From: Azolla caroliniana
Lineage: Eukaryota > Polypodiophyta
Direction of reading: 5' to 3'
Length of the DNA stretch: 64,000 nucleotides
Assembly: GCA_043228905.1 (NCBI GenBank)
Contig: JBHGNT010000001.1
Span: forward strand, 27,652,001-27,716,000
In this document: positions 7,485 to 18,785 of the stretch, piece after piece
Position numbering within the stretch: the stretch's first letter is position 1
How the letters are laid out: every line of letters begins with the position of its first letter
Position numbers and translations under genes: made by a program
Notes under the pieces: generated by a model
Databases searched by the model: none
Seen by the model: only the letters and a program-made list of their open reading frames with translations
Told to the model about the DNA's origin: nothing

Positions 7485-10400
7485 GTCCAGCCAAAATAGG
7501 AGCCATTTGGTTGGACAACAGCCCTAGATCTGTACAGCCCATTAGTGGTTCCATTCCTTCCAAGCAAGTTAGCAATGTGTTCCTAGCCCAAGTCATTGTT
7601 AGTACTAAAAGTACTCCCCCAGTACCCGTCCTAGCACTTCTAGATTCCGGAGCTAATTCCTGTTTCATGGATCGAAATTTTGCCCAAGCTTCTCAGATAT
7701 CCTTAAGAAAACTTCCTTGTCCCGCATCTGTAGTGGTCATTGATGGTCGTCCCATTGCTTCCGGGAATATTGTAGAAGAATCAGAACCCATTCAAGTTGT
7801 CCTAGGTAGTTTTGTGTGTATAATATCATTTAATATAATTAGTAGTCCAGAGCATCCCATTGTCCTAGGATTACCTTGGCTTGAGTTACATAATCCAGCC
7901 ATAGATTGGAGAACAAGAGAAGTCCGATATCGACCACCCCAAGAATCAACTCGCCGAGTTTCGACCATTTCACTCCATCAACTACGCGAAGAAGGACCCA
8001 AGGAGGCAATGTTCCTATTTTCCATATCAGTACATCCTTCCAGCACTATTAAGAAGGACTCCTCAGTACAACTTCCGGCAAAATATCATCCTTATGCCGA
8101 TGTATTTGACAAGGTAAAAGCCGGTACCCTTCCTCATCACCGTCCCTATGACTGTCCCATCGATTTACAACCAGGAACCGAGCCACCATGGGGACCAATT
8201 TACAACCTGTCACCCACCGAGTTAGAAGTCCTTCGAGCCTACATAGAGGAGAACTTGGCAAGCGGGTTCATCCGTCATTCGAAATCTCCGGCCGGTGCAC
8301 CCATCTTCTTTGTCAAGAAGAAAGATGGCTCACTTCGTCTTGTCGTTGATTACCGCGGATTAAATAAAGTCACCATCCGGAATAGGTATGCACTTCCTCT
8401 TATATCAAGTCTTTTAGAGCGAGTTAATGGTGCCAAGTTTTTTACTAAAATCGACCTACGCGGAGCGTATAATCTCGTGCGGATCCGACCGGGAGATGAG
8501 TGGAAGACCGCTTTTCGCACGCGGTATGGGCATTTTGAGTATACTGTTATGCCGTTTGGCCTAACCAATGCACCCGCAGTCTTCCAACACATGGCAAATG
8601 ATATATTCAGAGACCTCTTGGATATCTGTTTGATCATTTATCTGGATGATCTGTTGATTTATTCGAAGACCCAGGAAGAGCACGACTCTCATGTACTATT
8701 AGTACTAAAGCGACTCCGCGAGAATGGTCTTTATGCCAAGCTAGAAAAATGTAGCTTTGACTGCAAGCAAGTGGAATTTCTAGGCTACGTCATCTCCTCA
8801 AAGGGCATCGCCATGGATCCAGCTAAGATCCAAACTGTACTAGAGTGGCAAATTCCACGGTCGGTACGAGATGTACAATGTTTTCTAGGTTTTGCTAACT
8901 TCTACCGTAAGTTTATACAGGATTACTCGAAGATTATTTTACCTCTCACACAACTTACGAAGAAGGGCCAAGCATTTCTTTGGTCCATTGAAGCAGATAT
9001 GGCTTTTCGGCATCTTAAGAAAGCCTTTACATCAGCACCGATTCTAGCTCATGTGGATACAAGCAAACCATTCATCATGGAGGCCGACGCATCAGATTTC
9101 GCCCTCGGTAGCATCCTTTCTCAACAAGGTGATAAAGAAGAGTTGCATCCGGTGGCTTTCCATTCGCGCAAATTCGATGTCGCAGAAATCAACTACGAAA
9201 TACATGACAAGGAGTTATTAGCCATCGTGGATTCATTTGTACAATGGCGGCATTTCTTAGAGGGCTCTCCACATCAGGTCATTGTCTTCAGCGATCATAA
9301 AAATCTTGCTTATTTTCAGAACGCTCGCGTACTAAATCGACGGCAAGCTCGGTGGGCGCAATTCCTCACGCGTTTCGACTTCAAAATCACATATCGACCG
9401 GGGAAGCAGCAAGGAAAAGCAGATGCACTATCACGACGTTCATATCTTGCACCTCGTCCTGGTGAAGCAACATTTGATAATCAAAAGCAAGTAATCTTGG
9501 GACCAACACGATTGCACACGACGCGGATTTTTCACACCCCGATGGATTCACGGATTACCGATGACATACGTGCAACCTTGAAGACGGATAGTTTTGCTCA
9601 AGACATCCTGGCGCACATTGATACTTCTCGGGCATCCTGTTCTCAGTCTCAACAACCAGGTATTGACTACCGACAATTCGAATATCATGATGGTCTGTTA
9701 TTCTTTAAAAAGCGCGTATATGTCCCCGATTGCTCCTGTCGCCTTCAAATTGTCCAACATTGTCACGACACCCATACGGCGGGACATTTCGGTAGTACTA
9801 AGACGTTGGAGCTAGTGCAGCGATCTTTTTGGTGGCCCCACATGCGCCGTTTTGTCAACGACTACGTTCGGACCTGTGATGCTTGCTGCCGAGCAAAGAT
9901 GCCACGACACCATCCATATGGCTTGTTGGAACCTTTACCAATTCCAAGTAAGCCATGGCAGTCTATTTGTCTTGATTTTATCACAGATCTGCCGGTCTCG
10001 AAAGGGTTCGATGCTATCCTAACCGTCGTCGATCGATATACGAAGATGGCACATTTTGTGCCATGTACTAAAGCCATCACTAGCGAGGAAACCGCCGCTC
10101 TTGTTATGCGTGAGGTTTTTCGGCATCATGGCCTCCCAGACAGTATTATCAGTGACCGAGGCCCGCAATTTGTCTCCAAATTTTGGCAGCATCTCTTCAA
10201 GATGCTCAAGGTCTCCTGCAACCTCTCCTCCGGCTACCATCCTCAAACCGACGGACAGGCGGAACGAACAAACCAAACGCTGGAGCAATATCTCCGGTGT
10301 TTCCTGAGTTATCAACAGGACGATTGGGCCGGGATTCTCCACTTTGCGGAGTTTGCGTATAATAATGCTATTCACTCCTCGACTCGGGTCTCCCCATTTT

Positions 10401-11053
10401 TCGCTTATACCGGTTTCCATCCTCGCTGGTCGGTGATCGACACTCCGGAGCTACCCACCAACCCTCGTGCCGAGGATCATTTGGAGAGGCTACGCAAGAT
10501 CCAGATGGATCTCTCTACTCACCTTCGTCATGCTCAACACACACAGAAGACTTATGCGGATCGTCATCGGATTCCCTCCTCTTTTGCCATCGGAGATCGA
10601 GTATGGCTCTTACGTCGTCACATCAAGACTACTCGACCGTGCGACAAGTTGGATTATCGACGACTCGGTCCTTTCCGTATTACGGGGAAGATTAATGATG
10701 TCACCTTCCGCCTTGATCTCCCTCCGCAGCTTCAGATACATCCGGTTTTCCATTGTTCTCTTCTTGAACCTTATAAAGCAAACACCATTCCCGATCGTGT
10801 GACACCACCGCCGCCCCCACTAGAGTTGGACGCCGGCCCGGAGTATGAAGTTGCTGCCATCCTCGATTCCAAACTTGTTCGCAACAAACTCTATTACTTG
10901 GTCGATTGGCTCGGTTATAGTCCGAGCGAACGTACTTGGGAACCCGTCGAGAATGTTGCCAATGCACAAGATCTTCTTGCTGATTTCCACCGAAAGTATC
11001 CGGACAAACCCGGTCCACAAGTAGCGCTGACTCGTTCCACTCGTCGTCTTTAA
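7479..11053 (+). CDS. pol: C1 Pol: PR, RT, RNase H, INT, chromodomain
   Basis: About 1190 residues in the -1 frame relative to gag, ending TAA at 11051-11053. There is no ATG at its head, so expression by frameshifting at 7472-7478 fits; counting starts at 7481. Domains: aspartic protease ALLDSGANS (about 55); RT with YLDDLLIYS (about 387); RNase H with MEADASDFALG and FSDHKNLAYF; integrase zinc finger (H-H-C-C, about 760-805, ending CDACC); the D,D-E core with CLDFITDLP, SDRGPQF and YHPQTDGQAERTNQT; the GPF module (LGPFRI); and a C-terminal chromodomain (about 1122-1175) with the aromatic cage line YYLVDWLGYSPSERTWEP. The chromodomain is expected to tether integration to marked chromatin. 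No frameshift or stop was seen. Confidence 0.95.
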
Positions 11054-11064
11054 GGGGGAGATAG
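11051..11064 (+). promoter_or_regulatory. C1 polypurine tract
   Basis: TAAGGGGGAGATAG directly before the 3' LTR. The pol stop codon TAA forms its first bases, so coding sequence and tract overlap. Confidence 0.85.
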
Positions 11065-11495
11065 TGTCATGAGATGGCAAGACTCGAACCCATGACCTTA
11101 TGGTATATGGGTCGAGCTCTTAACCATCTCACCATCTATTGTAATTCATAGAATATTATTTTCATTTATGTTTTATTATAAGAAAGTAATGTATATTCCA
11201 GATTTCTCTGGAACATTCTAGAAGCTTCAGGATTATTCCTGAGAACACTATAAAAGAAGGCACTAAGCATTATGTTGAACCAAATTGGTTCAACACCAGT
11301 CTTAAGCCTCTTAGTCGATTTGTACTTATCTTTCATATAATATAAGAGCTGCTGTCATCATCCTATTTCCCTCTCTCTCTCTCCTCTTCTCACTTCCTCT
11401 CTCTCGGGAATCTTACGCAGTCCCGTCCTCTTAGTACTAATAGTACTACTCTTCTTAGTACTAATTCCATCTCTGTTTTAGTACTATTCCTGACA
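11065..11495 (+). repeat. C1 3' LTR
   Basis: 431 bp, identical by eye to 5827-6257 and followed by the TCGGC duplication. The identity implies a very recent insertion. Confidence 0.95.
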
Positions 11496-11500
11496 TCGGC

Positions 11501-12816
11501 TGCCACATTCAGCTCTTCTGGACATAACCGGGCATTCATCAGGTACAGTGTGTTGTCTTTCCGGGCCCGAGCCACTATCAGGCTCCCCTTGCTGAACTTC
11601 ATTACGCCGTTCCGGATGCTACCTGTGTAGCCTTCATCGTCTAGCCTCCCGGCCGAAATCAGGTTCAATCGAACCTCCGGAACGTGTCGGACATCCTTCA
11701 GCAGCATTTTGCATCCGGTCGGGGTTGTCAACCACACGTCTCCTATGCCGGCAATCCGGCACGTACCTTCATTTCCCATCCGAACACAGCCATGCTCACC
11801 GGCTGTGTAGGATGAGAAGTATCTTCTCTCCGGGGTCAGGTGGAACGATGCTCCGGAATCGACCACCCAGGTCGTCTCATCGCCGGCAATGTTTAGTTCA
11901 CCTTCTTCGGTGATGAGCATGATTTCTTCCTCACTTGCCGCGAGTGCCGTTGTTCCTTTCCGGTCTTGCCCTCGCCGATCCGAACCTCTCCGGTCCGTGG
12001 CTCCCCGGTATGCACCGTTTCTCTCCGGTGACTTCTTCGAATCGGTGTCGTCGGCTCCGTTGTCTTTTCAGTAATGCCGACAATTCTTTCGGAAGTGCCC
12101 CGGCTTCCCACAGTGGAAGCATGTGGGCCTTCCTCTTGACTGCGACCGGGTCCCCGACTTCTCCCGTCTTTGCGGACTCCGGTTCCATTGTCTTCCCCGA
12201 TCCGATTCGGTAAGCAGCGCCTTCGAGTCGGAGGCGGTTCTTTATCTCTCCGACGCGCTTCTTCGTTCAAAATACTTGTCTTTACCGTTTGTAAGGACAA
12301 GTTATCTTCTGTGCAGGAGGTGCTGAGAGTCACCACCAAGTTCTCCCAGCTTTCCGGCAATGTACACATCAGGATGATGGCTTGCATTGCATCCTCCAAC
12401 GGGAACTTGATCGCCGCAAGTTGATTCACGAATCCCATGAACGTGCTTACGTGTTCCACCATACTCTCGCCGTCCCGGTACTTGAGATTCACTATCTTCC
12501 TCATCAGGGAGGTCCGGTTCAACGCATTCTTCCTCTCGTAGAGGCCCGACAGCTTCCGCCACATCTCGTATGCGTTGGTGTCGTTCGCCACATGTTGTAG
12601 AACGCTCACGTCGACGTATTGCTGAATGGTTGCAACGGCTTTCCGGTTCAGAAGCCTCCATTCCGACTCAAGTACCCCTTTCGGTATTTCCGACCTGTCA
12701 ATCGGTTCGTACAGGTCCCGAACAATCAGAAGATCCTCCATCTTGATCTTCCAGTCGGCGTAATTCTGCGCATTCAGCACCATCATCCCCGGCTGCCCGC
12801 TGCCGCCGCCTTCCAT
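11501..12816 (-). pseudogene. gag: Copia-1 gag and protease, frameshifted
   Basis: Starts at ATG 12816 (MEGGGSGQPGMMVLNAQNY) and encodes a UBN2-type copia gag (LSGLYERKNALNRTSLMRKI and ILMCTLPESWENLV). Compared with Copia-2, one C is missing near 12235, which shifts the frame inside the basic linker. In the zinc-knuckle region the codon after HY is TGA near 12070, while Copia-2 has an Arg codon. The protease block VVDSGASFHLTPE is open near 11845, and the frame runs into the C1 junction at 11500. Gag is therefore dead in this copy although its LTRs are almost identical. Confidence 0.88.
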
Positions 12817-12831
12817 TTTCTGCAGCAGCCC

Positions 12832-12843
12832 GCTCTGATACCA
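12832..12843 (-). promoter_or_regulatory. Copia-1 primer-binding site (initiator Met-tRNA)
   Basis: On the minus strand TGGTATCAGAGC, three bases inside the 5' LTR. This is the standard plant copia primer site for initiator Met-tRNA (established). Confidence 0.9.
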
Positions 12844-12846
12844 GTT

Positions 12847-13456
12847 TGTTGGGAATCGACGCTTCGATTCACCTTCACCACTCGGCCACAACCGAGTAAG
12901 CGCGAATCAATGCAGCAGAAAATAGGAATCACAGAGAGAAACACACGAATACACAGGGATTAACGTGGAAAACCCTAGATGGGAAAAACCACGGGAGTAC
13001 AAGACTCCAAACCAACACTATACAAAGAGAAGTATACAATGGCGAGCTGCAAGGCGACGACCTTGAGCTCGCTGTCCTCGCCACAGGCGGCGGAAATACA
13101 CAGAGGCGTCGTCCTCTTCCTCTCTCACGCTCTATCTCTCTCTCTCTCTCACGGCTGCTCTCTCTTCACTCCTCTTTAGTGGAAAAACAGAAAAAATGAT
13201 CAACAGCATTAAAATTGTTTGCCCTAAGTCATATTTATACACATATGACTTTGGGGCTATTTACAACTATAGCCTCAGGGGCCCTTGGCAAACATATTCA
13301 CAGATATGTCCCCGCATCCGGATCTCTCTCCGGGTACATTCGTCATCCGGCTCCGAAGCCGGGGTCTTCATCATCCGGTTCCGAAACCGAAACCGGGCTT
13401 GTCGGCATTCCGTCCGACATCCGACCATCCCATCCGAAGGGACCATAATCCCAACA
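12847..13456 (-). repeat. Copia-1 5' LTR
   Basis: 610 bp, the partner of 2447-3056 with a single visible difference. Followed by the TGTTG duplication at 13457-13461. Confidence 0.92.
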
Positions 13457-13493
13457 TGTTGAACCAGTCTTTGGTAGCGGTCGAGAGTGCCAT
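13457..13493 (-). pseudogene. T1 3' ORF, first 12 codons
   Basis: ATG at 13493 opens MALSTATKDWFN and then meets Copia-1. Without the insertion it continues in frame at 2441. The T2 homologue starts MSIPISSTLRRWLLEKGFEG, which supports this start. Confidence 0.6.
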
Positions 13494-13856
13494 AGGGCTT
13501 GTGTCTTCTTCGTCGACTGCACCACTACAGTTGCCTGTTGATGCTTGGGTGATTGCTTGTGCTTGTCCGGAAGCTTGTGTGCTCTATTGTGCTCTCAAAA
13601 GCCTTCTCTCGTGAAATGACAATCCTTCGTTTTTTCGGAAGTTTTGTGCCCCCATTTCTATCAGCCGTCACTTCTTGAATCCCGCGCATGCACGTCGTGT
13701 ACCATAATAGTGTGAGTGCACTGCTTGGTGCGCTTTAAATGGTTGTCATCGCGTATTTTCATGTTGACCGCTCATCATATCGAATAATATCAAAAAAAAA
13801 TTACATACGGCTTGAAGTACCTGGCCGTACTGGGTGTCGTTAAGTTAGTCTTTAGT
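13494..13856 (-). other. T1 spacer between integrase and the 3' ORF
   Basis: About 360 bp, AT-rich in places (an A9 run at 13792-13800), with no convincing ORF. T2 has a similarly placed spacer (33362-33726). It is too short for a pair of LTRs, so the 3' ORF belongs to the same element as the integrase. Confidence 0.5.
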
Positions 13857-14316
13857 GCATGACTACACCAGCTCTGTTGTCGACGGAAGTTCACCGGTTA
13901 CCTCTTCTATTTCCGGAACATGTTGTTCCTCCGGTTGTTTGAATGGGTTCTTCGGCATCGGGCCTTTGTATGGTTTTAACCGAAAATCGTTTATCCATTT
14001 TTCCAATAACTTGCCAGCTAGCGTGCCCAGTTGGTAAGATCCCTCGAATTCTCTTGTAACCTAGAACGGTCCGGTACATCAGAACCACAACTTTCCCAGC
14101 ATGTTGCCCATCCGAGTCTGGAACACTAACACGGGCTTGCCAATGCCGAAGTCCTTTTTGTTGTCGTGCCTATGCTGGTCCATAAAAGCTTTTCGTCTGT
14201 GTTGTTCGAGTTCTAGTTGCAACACGCTAGATATATGGCGTTCCTCTAGTTCGTACAATATTGCCAACCAGATTTTTTCGGACTCCTTGCTTAACCGCTC
14301 TCGGGCCTGTATCCGT

Positions 14317-15352
14317 TGTCGTGAAGATTCGTCACTACACGCGGATCGTGAGGCGGAACCGCAAGGGTTCTGAACTGGAAGGATTCGAAGTTGCACTAGC
14401 TTTCGCGAGAAAGGATTTAAGGTAGATTGAGAGAGAGAGAAATTGAGATTAAACGCTTGACTTTAGATTGAGGGAGATTGAAATGAGAGAGAGATTAAGA
14501 TTGAACTTTTAACCTTTAGATTTAAGAATCAAGATATATCATCAATTGGATTACAAGTTTCTTATTTGATCATCCAAAATTTTTACATTAGTTCTTTCAT
14601 CTTTTTCCTCCCCTCTTTTATAGATGCCCTCATGCATTTGAGGGTACAAGACATGCATAAAATGCATGTTTGCCATTTGGCGCTCATGTATTACATGTGG
14701 TGCATGATAACCACGTCACTCATTTAAGGTCTCGTGTATGAGAATTTACATGTAAATCTATAATGACAAAAATATTATTTTATGAAAATGTCTTGGCTTA
14801 GTGATAAAGCCTATAGACTCTCAACTTGGAGGTACAAGGTTCAAATCCACACTTGCACTCTTTATGTATATATGTATATATATACATATATTTATTTATT
14901 TATTTATATATCTATTCGGTCGCCGGATGCCGGATGCCGCCGGATCTCGGTTCTGTCGCCGGTTGCCGGATCCTGGTTGCCGGTTGCCGTCCGATCGCCG
15001 GCTCCGTCATCGGTCTGGGTTTGGTTGGCCAAAACCTTTGCAAGTAGCCAGGCCATACCCATTCATCTAATAGCTTAGTTCAAGTCACCTTGACCTCTCT
15101 ATGCTCCACACATAGACACAAAGATAATAGCTTTTGCTCTACCTTATATATGGTGAGATCCTTATTTCCTGTCTATGTGGGATATCTCACAATTTTATTT
15201 TTTTCTTTGTCTTTACAAACTTCCAACCCACATAAGTTGACACTTAGATGTATGTTTCTTATGTAGTAAAGTGTATCCGAAAGCTCTTCAAGACCTCCAT
15301 CCTTTTGTAGTTTTATGTGATTTTCACACCATTGCCGAAAATCTTCACGACA
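14317..15352 (-). mobile_element. L solo LTR (1036 bp), 4-bp target duplication CCGT
   Basis: Plus-strand ends TGTCGTGAAGATTCG...AATCTTCACGACA, flanked by CCGT at 14313-14316 and 15353-15356. Orientation is minus: the conserved LTR 3'-end motif (GGTTCCGCCT type) reads on the minus strand near 14352, and the TATA box (TATAAAAG) reads minus near 14617-14624. No internal region remains, so it is a product of LTR-LTR recombination. It is homologous to 24294-25413 and 50929-51952. Confidence 0.88.
14794..14848 (+). other. tRNA-like module (A and B box) in the L LTR
   Basis: A-box-like TGGCTTAGTGAT at 14794-14805 and B-box GGTTCAAATCC at 14838-14848, followed by AT-rich repeats and then GCCGG-rich sequence. 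It is antisense to the LTR. The same module sits in the other two L copies. Confidence 0.6.
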
Positions 15353-16368
15353 CCGTAAACTGGGAATTTGGAACTCCATAGGCATGATCGCCTCCAATCT
15401 AAATGCCAATCAGAATGGTGTTGCCCAGATACTCGTTTTATAAGCCCATAATGCGTTGTGTAGCTTGGCGTCCCATAATGCGTTTACAATTTTCCGGAGA
15501 ATGTTTTGTAGCATCTTGTTCGTGGACTCCGCTAATTTGTTCGCATGCGTGTAGTATGGTGTATTGCGTTTATGAACTACCGTATAGAATGTCGTTAGGC
15601 TTTCCACCACATGCCCAAGGAATGTCCTCTCAGGTCGTTGATCAGCTTGATCGGACATTCGTACCGGCACCATATATATTCATAAAGAAATTTTGTCGTT
15701 GATGTTGCGGTGTTGTCCCGGAGCGTTTTTGCTTCCACCCATTTCGTACAATAGTCGGTGGGTACAATAATGTACCAGTTACCCGTGCACATTCCTCGTG
15801 GCTTAAATGGCCCCACAAAATCTAATCCCCATTTTTTAAAAGGTTATAGTGGCAATACGGGTTGATGGGGCATCCGAGCCTGCTCTGTGGGTTGGTCCAA
15901 CCGCTACAGAGATCACATTCTTTGCAGAATCAGATAGCGTATTTGAGAGTTGTCGGCCACCATAACCCACTTCTTTGAATCTTCTAGGCGGTAGCGTCTC
16001 CGGCATAGTGGCCACCGGCAACTCCGCAATGAGCTTCTCGTAGAATTGCTTCCTTTTCATCGCTCCTTACCACGCGCCGCCAGATCCTGTCGGCACCTTT
16101 GTGGTACAATGTGTCCTGTATCAAACAGAAATGGTGACCTTGGACTGCCAATCGTTTCCATTCATCCCGGCTTAGCTCTTCCTAAGGTAGTCTGGTACTT
16201 AGGAATTGATGCATGTCGGTGAGCCATTTGTCCTCGCCGACCATCGTCTCATCTACCACCATTGTCGGGGTAAACTTGAATAGCTCGGCATCCGGGAACT
16301 CATCTCGGATTGCTTCCCCTGCTTCTCCGTATTCCAACCGGCTCAAGTAATCTGCCACCACGTGTTGT

Positions 16369-16725
16369 ATTCCCGATCAATGGTATATTTTGAACTCGAA
16401 CTCCTGCATCAGCAGTGTCCACCTTGCTAATTTGCCTGTTAATGATGCCTTGGACACCAAATAAATTAGTGTGGAGCGGTCCACATGGAACGAAAATTTA
16501 CTTGGTGACGTTGTAGACAATTCCTAGTGATTATCTTTTTGTTGTCAAGTAATTTCGTTCGGCTTTAGAGAGTTTCCGGCTTGCATAGTACACTGGACCA
16601 TACCACTTAGGTTTGGTAAGCTTCATTAGAACACTCTCGATTGCTATATCCGATGCGTCCACGAACACGTGAAAATCCTTTGTCCAATTCGGAGGTTGCA
16701 CCATCGGGACTTGCGACAACATCAC
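16369..16725 (-). pseudogene. T1 RNase H fragment
   Basis: Minus strand, with KDFHVFVDASDIAIESVLMK and PVYYASRKLSKAERNYLTTK, which are standard Ty3/gypsy RNase H blocks. Broken after the KR at 16531, with a homologous continuation in another frame toward 16400. T2 has the same segment at 54029-54397. Confidence 0.75.
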
Positions 16726-17632
16726 TTATAACGCTTTATACGCCATTTCTTCTTGCTCTGTCCATTGAAAAGGCACGTGGTGTACGACTGCATGTAGTGG
16801 AGTTGCGAAGTCCACTAAGTAACGAAGCATCCGGTTGTGCCACCGGATTTGACCCAAGAACCGACTCAATGCCTTGGCGTTTGTTGGCGCCGATGCTTTT
16901 AAGATGGCAGACACCTTGTCTGCATCCACAACGATTCCGTCATTACTAATGATGTGCCCGAGTAGCGTGCTGCCTGTTACCCCAAAAACACATTTTGCCA
17001 GATTCAGGCTCAGTCGGGATCCCCGACACTTCTCTAAACACATCATCTAGAGGTGGTTCAGATGTTCTTCCTTCCGACTATAAACTACGAAATTGTCCAA
17101 AAAGACCTGCATAAATGTCAAGATGTATTCCCCGAATATTTCCATGATAATCCTCTAGAAAGTTGCCAGTGCCATCTTCAGTCTGAACATCATAACCACC
17201 ATGCTGAACACTCCCCATTCTGTGACGAATGCCGTTTTTTCTTGATCCGCCAAGAACTATAGCTTTGAACCCGTCCAAGAAACTATATACCTCATGACCA
17301 GCTACCGCATCTAACACCCCGTCCGTGAATGGCAGCGGGAACGTGTCTGTCACCGTGGCAACATTCAGCTTTCGGTAGTCAACACAGACCCATATATTTC
17401 TGTTTTTCTTCGACACGACTACGATTGGACTGAGCCATGTTGCTTGTTTTACTGGTTGGATAAAACCGACTCTTAGTAGTTTATCAATTTCTTCCTTGAC
17501 CTTTGCTACATAATTGGGATTCATTCGGTAACATCGCTGCGCTACCGGCTTCGCGTCCTTGCTGAGGTGGATCTGATACTGGTACAGTTGGGGATCCAAC
17601 CCTCGCATATCTTCGTATGACCAAGCGAACAC
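16726..17632 (-). pseudogene. T1 reverse transcriptase
   Basis: The RT begins within the frame at 17632 (MFAWSYEDMRGLDPQLYQY) and continues with KEEIDKLLRVGFIQPVKQAT, NIWVCVDYRKLNV and EVYSFLDGF. It then shifts frame near 17290 and 17100 and resumes at 17046-16726 with SLNLAKCVFGVTGSTLLGHI and LSRFLGQIRWHNRMLRYL. The catalytic region near 17090-17120 is damaged by frameshifts. This RT type (VGFIQPVKQATWLSPIVVV) is typical of non-chromovirus plant gypsy elements. Confidence 0.8.
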
Positions 17633-18057
17633 ATTTCGAATTCTTTGAGTAGTTCAATTGTTGCCTTTTTCTCATCCGGGGGCATTTCCTTTGCCACATT
17701 CATTGGTTTTGGTGCTTCACCGGTCCCGAGGTCCACCTCTTCTAGCTGGGATGCTTTTACTCGTTGAGACATGACCATTTCTTTGATCCCCAGGGTATCG
17801 CATGTTCGTTGGTTGATCACGTTCACACCGAAACCTCCATCCACAATTGTTCTGGGTATCTCCCTTCCTTTGATAATAACCGTAATCCCCAGACTACTAG
17901 TGTCTGCTACTGCCAACCCTTCCTCCGGATTGGAGAAGAATGCTCGTGCTAGGTTTGGGTTTTGTGATGTGAACATCAATTTAAGTCCTTTCGTAAATCG
18001 GGGAACTAACTGCAATAGGCAGCCTAGAGGCAACATGATTTGACATTGTTGTAACAC
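17633..18057 (-). pseudogene. T1 protease region
   Basis: The minus frame carries EIPRTIVDGGFGVNVINQRT, a retropepsin-like active-site block with D-G-G where D-S/T-G is usual, followed by an acidic linker toward RT. Upstream coding sequence is lost where E18 inserted at 18134. Only one copy is readable, so whether DGG is the family's own form is unclear. Confidence 0.6.
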
Positions 18058-18134
18058 CTACTAGGTGGGGTCATTGTCTGTGGTCTCTACTGGTTCTTCC
18101 AGAGGCTTCATCTATTCTTGTACTTCGGCCACGT

Positions 18135-18781
18135 TGTCATCAAGAAAACCGGCCAAAAGCAGAATCGGCGAAGTAGGGCGCATGAACCGGCCCTACACTT
18201 TCCCACACCAATTAATACCTTGTACATAACTAGGAGTAGGACGATGGGTGTAGATAGACTAGATGTGACGCATTGAATGTCTAGGAAATCAAAGAGTATC
18301 TTTGTTCGAAAGGACAGAGAATAAATTGATGAAAACGAGGGTGCAACGGCCTGCTTCGACGACCTATAAAAGGGAAGGAAGAAGGCGGATGAAGGGATCA
18401 CGTTTTAGGAGCGAGGACGAAGTGCTGCCAGACTGGGACCGAGCTCTCTCCTCCATCATTCGTCGTTCTCTGCAGGATATCAGACTGAGTTCCCTCTGCT
18501 TCATGGACAACCCGTGTGCTTCCGGCAGAGGCTCCACAGTGCAATAGGGGTTGTGTGTGCGCGTGAACGTCGTGTGTGTGTGTTCGCTTGAGTTGGGTCC
18601 GTTGTCGGCTTGCCGGTTGTAATCGTTATGGATTTAGTAATTAAGACTTTGTTCTCTCTCTCTCTCTTCCTCCCTCTGTGTTTCTGCAAGCTGCTCTCTC
18701 TCTCTTTGTTCTCACGCTCCTTGGTTCAAGACCCCTGCGGTCCCGCCTCTTTTCACACATGAAGAGCCTAATAACTCGACA
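18135..18781 (+). repeat. E18 5' LTR
   Basis: 647 bp, from TGTCATCAAG to CTCGACA. TATAAAAG near 18365, CT-rich tracts, and the conserved block AAGACCCCTGCGGTCCCGCC near 18728-18747. Confidence 0.85.
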
Positions 18782-18785
18782 TATT

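Larger units (their letters stand above)
5827..11495 (+). mobile_element. C1: young, apparently intact chromovirus (Ty3/gypsy) nested in Copia-1
   Basis: A 5669-bp element with 431-bp LTRs that I find identical, a 5-bp target duplication, gag, pol in the -1 frame, a C-terminal chromodomain and a purine tract before the 3' LTR. It has no tRNA primer site; instead 11 nt just inside the 5' LTR are complementary to the predicted transcript start. Chromodomain, RT and Gag recall the Tf1/sushi and Tcn1 side of the chromoviruses more than the seed-plant CRM/Tekay clades (from memory; a tree is needed). No inactivating lesion was seen, so this may be a live copy. Confidence 0.95.
2447..13456 (-). mobile_element. 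Copia-1: Ty1/copia element, split by chromovirus C1
   Basis: Minus-strand Ty1/copia element. Its 610-bp LTRs (2447-3056 and 12847-13456) start TGTTGGGA and end TCCCAACA, and differ at one base that I could find (3045 G, 13445 A). The initiator-Met-tRNA primer site and the polypurine tract are in place, and the domain order is gag, PR, INT, RT, RNase H. C1 (5827-11495) sits between PR and the pre-integrase region with a TCGGC duplication. Without C1 the element is about 5.3 kb. Gag carries a 1-bp frameshift and a stop; the pol part beyond C1 is open. The near-identical LTRs indicate a recent insertion. Confidence 0.93.
13857..16060 (-). pseudogene. T1 integrase, split by an L solo LTR
   Basis: Integrase remnants on the minus strand. 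They include a core fragment with DYCTKWVEAKTLRDNTA near 15740, ANKLAESTNKMLQNILRKIV and DAKLHNALWAYKTS near 15420-15560, then, beyond the solo LTR (14317-15352), the C-terminal part with LEQHRRKAFMDQHRHDNKK and KPVLVFQTRMGNMLGKLWF at 14090-14210. T2 has the same protein uninterrupted at 33727-34330, which shows that the LTR cuts the gene before SKESEKIWL. There are several frameshifts and stops, and the HHCC finger is poorly preserved. Confidence 0.75.
1..18134 (-). mobile_element. T1: degenerate Ty3/gypsy element (family T, copy 1), interrupted
   Basis: Minus-strand Ty3/gypsy remnant. From right to left it reads protease, RT, RNase H, integrase, a short non-coding gap, and then an extra ORF with a globular N-terminal part and a long coiled coil. 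Its left end lies outside the window, and on the right it is cut at 18134 by element E18. Copia-1 (2447-13456) and an L solo LTR (14317-15352) are inserted in it; both have target duplications and the flanking coding frames join once they are removed. No LTR of T1 itself could be recognised. Many stops and frameshifts make it an old copy. The order matches T2, so the downstream ORF belongs to the family and is not a chance neighbour. Confidence 0.8.

Noticed and set aside
13494-13856. T1 3' ORF as the gag of a second element arranged in tandem
   Set aside because: Only about 360 bp separate it from integrase in T1 and T2 alike, with no LTR between. The T family has a separate gag-like fragment upstream of RT at 55607-55828.
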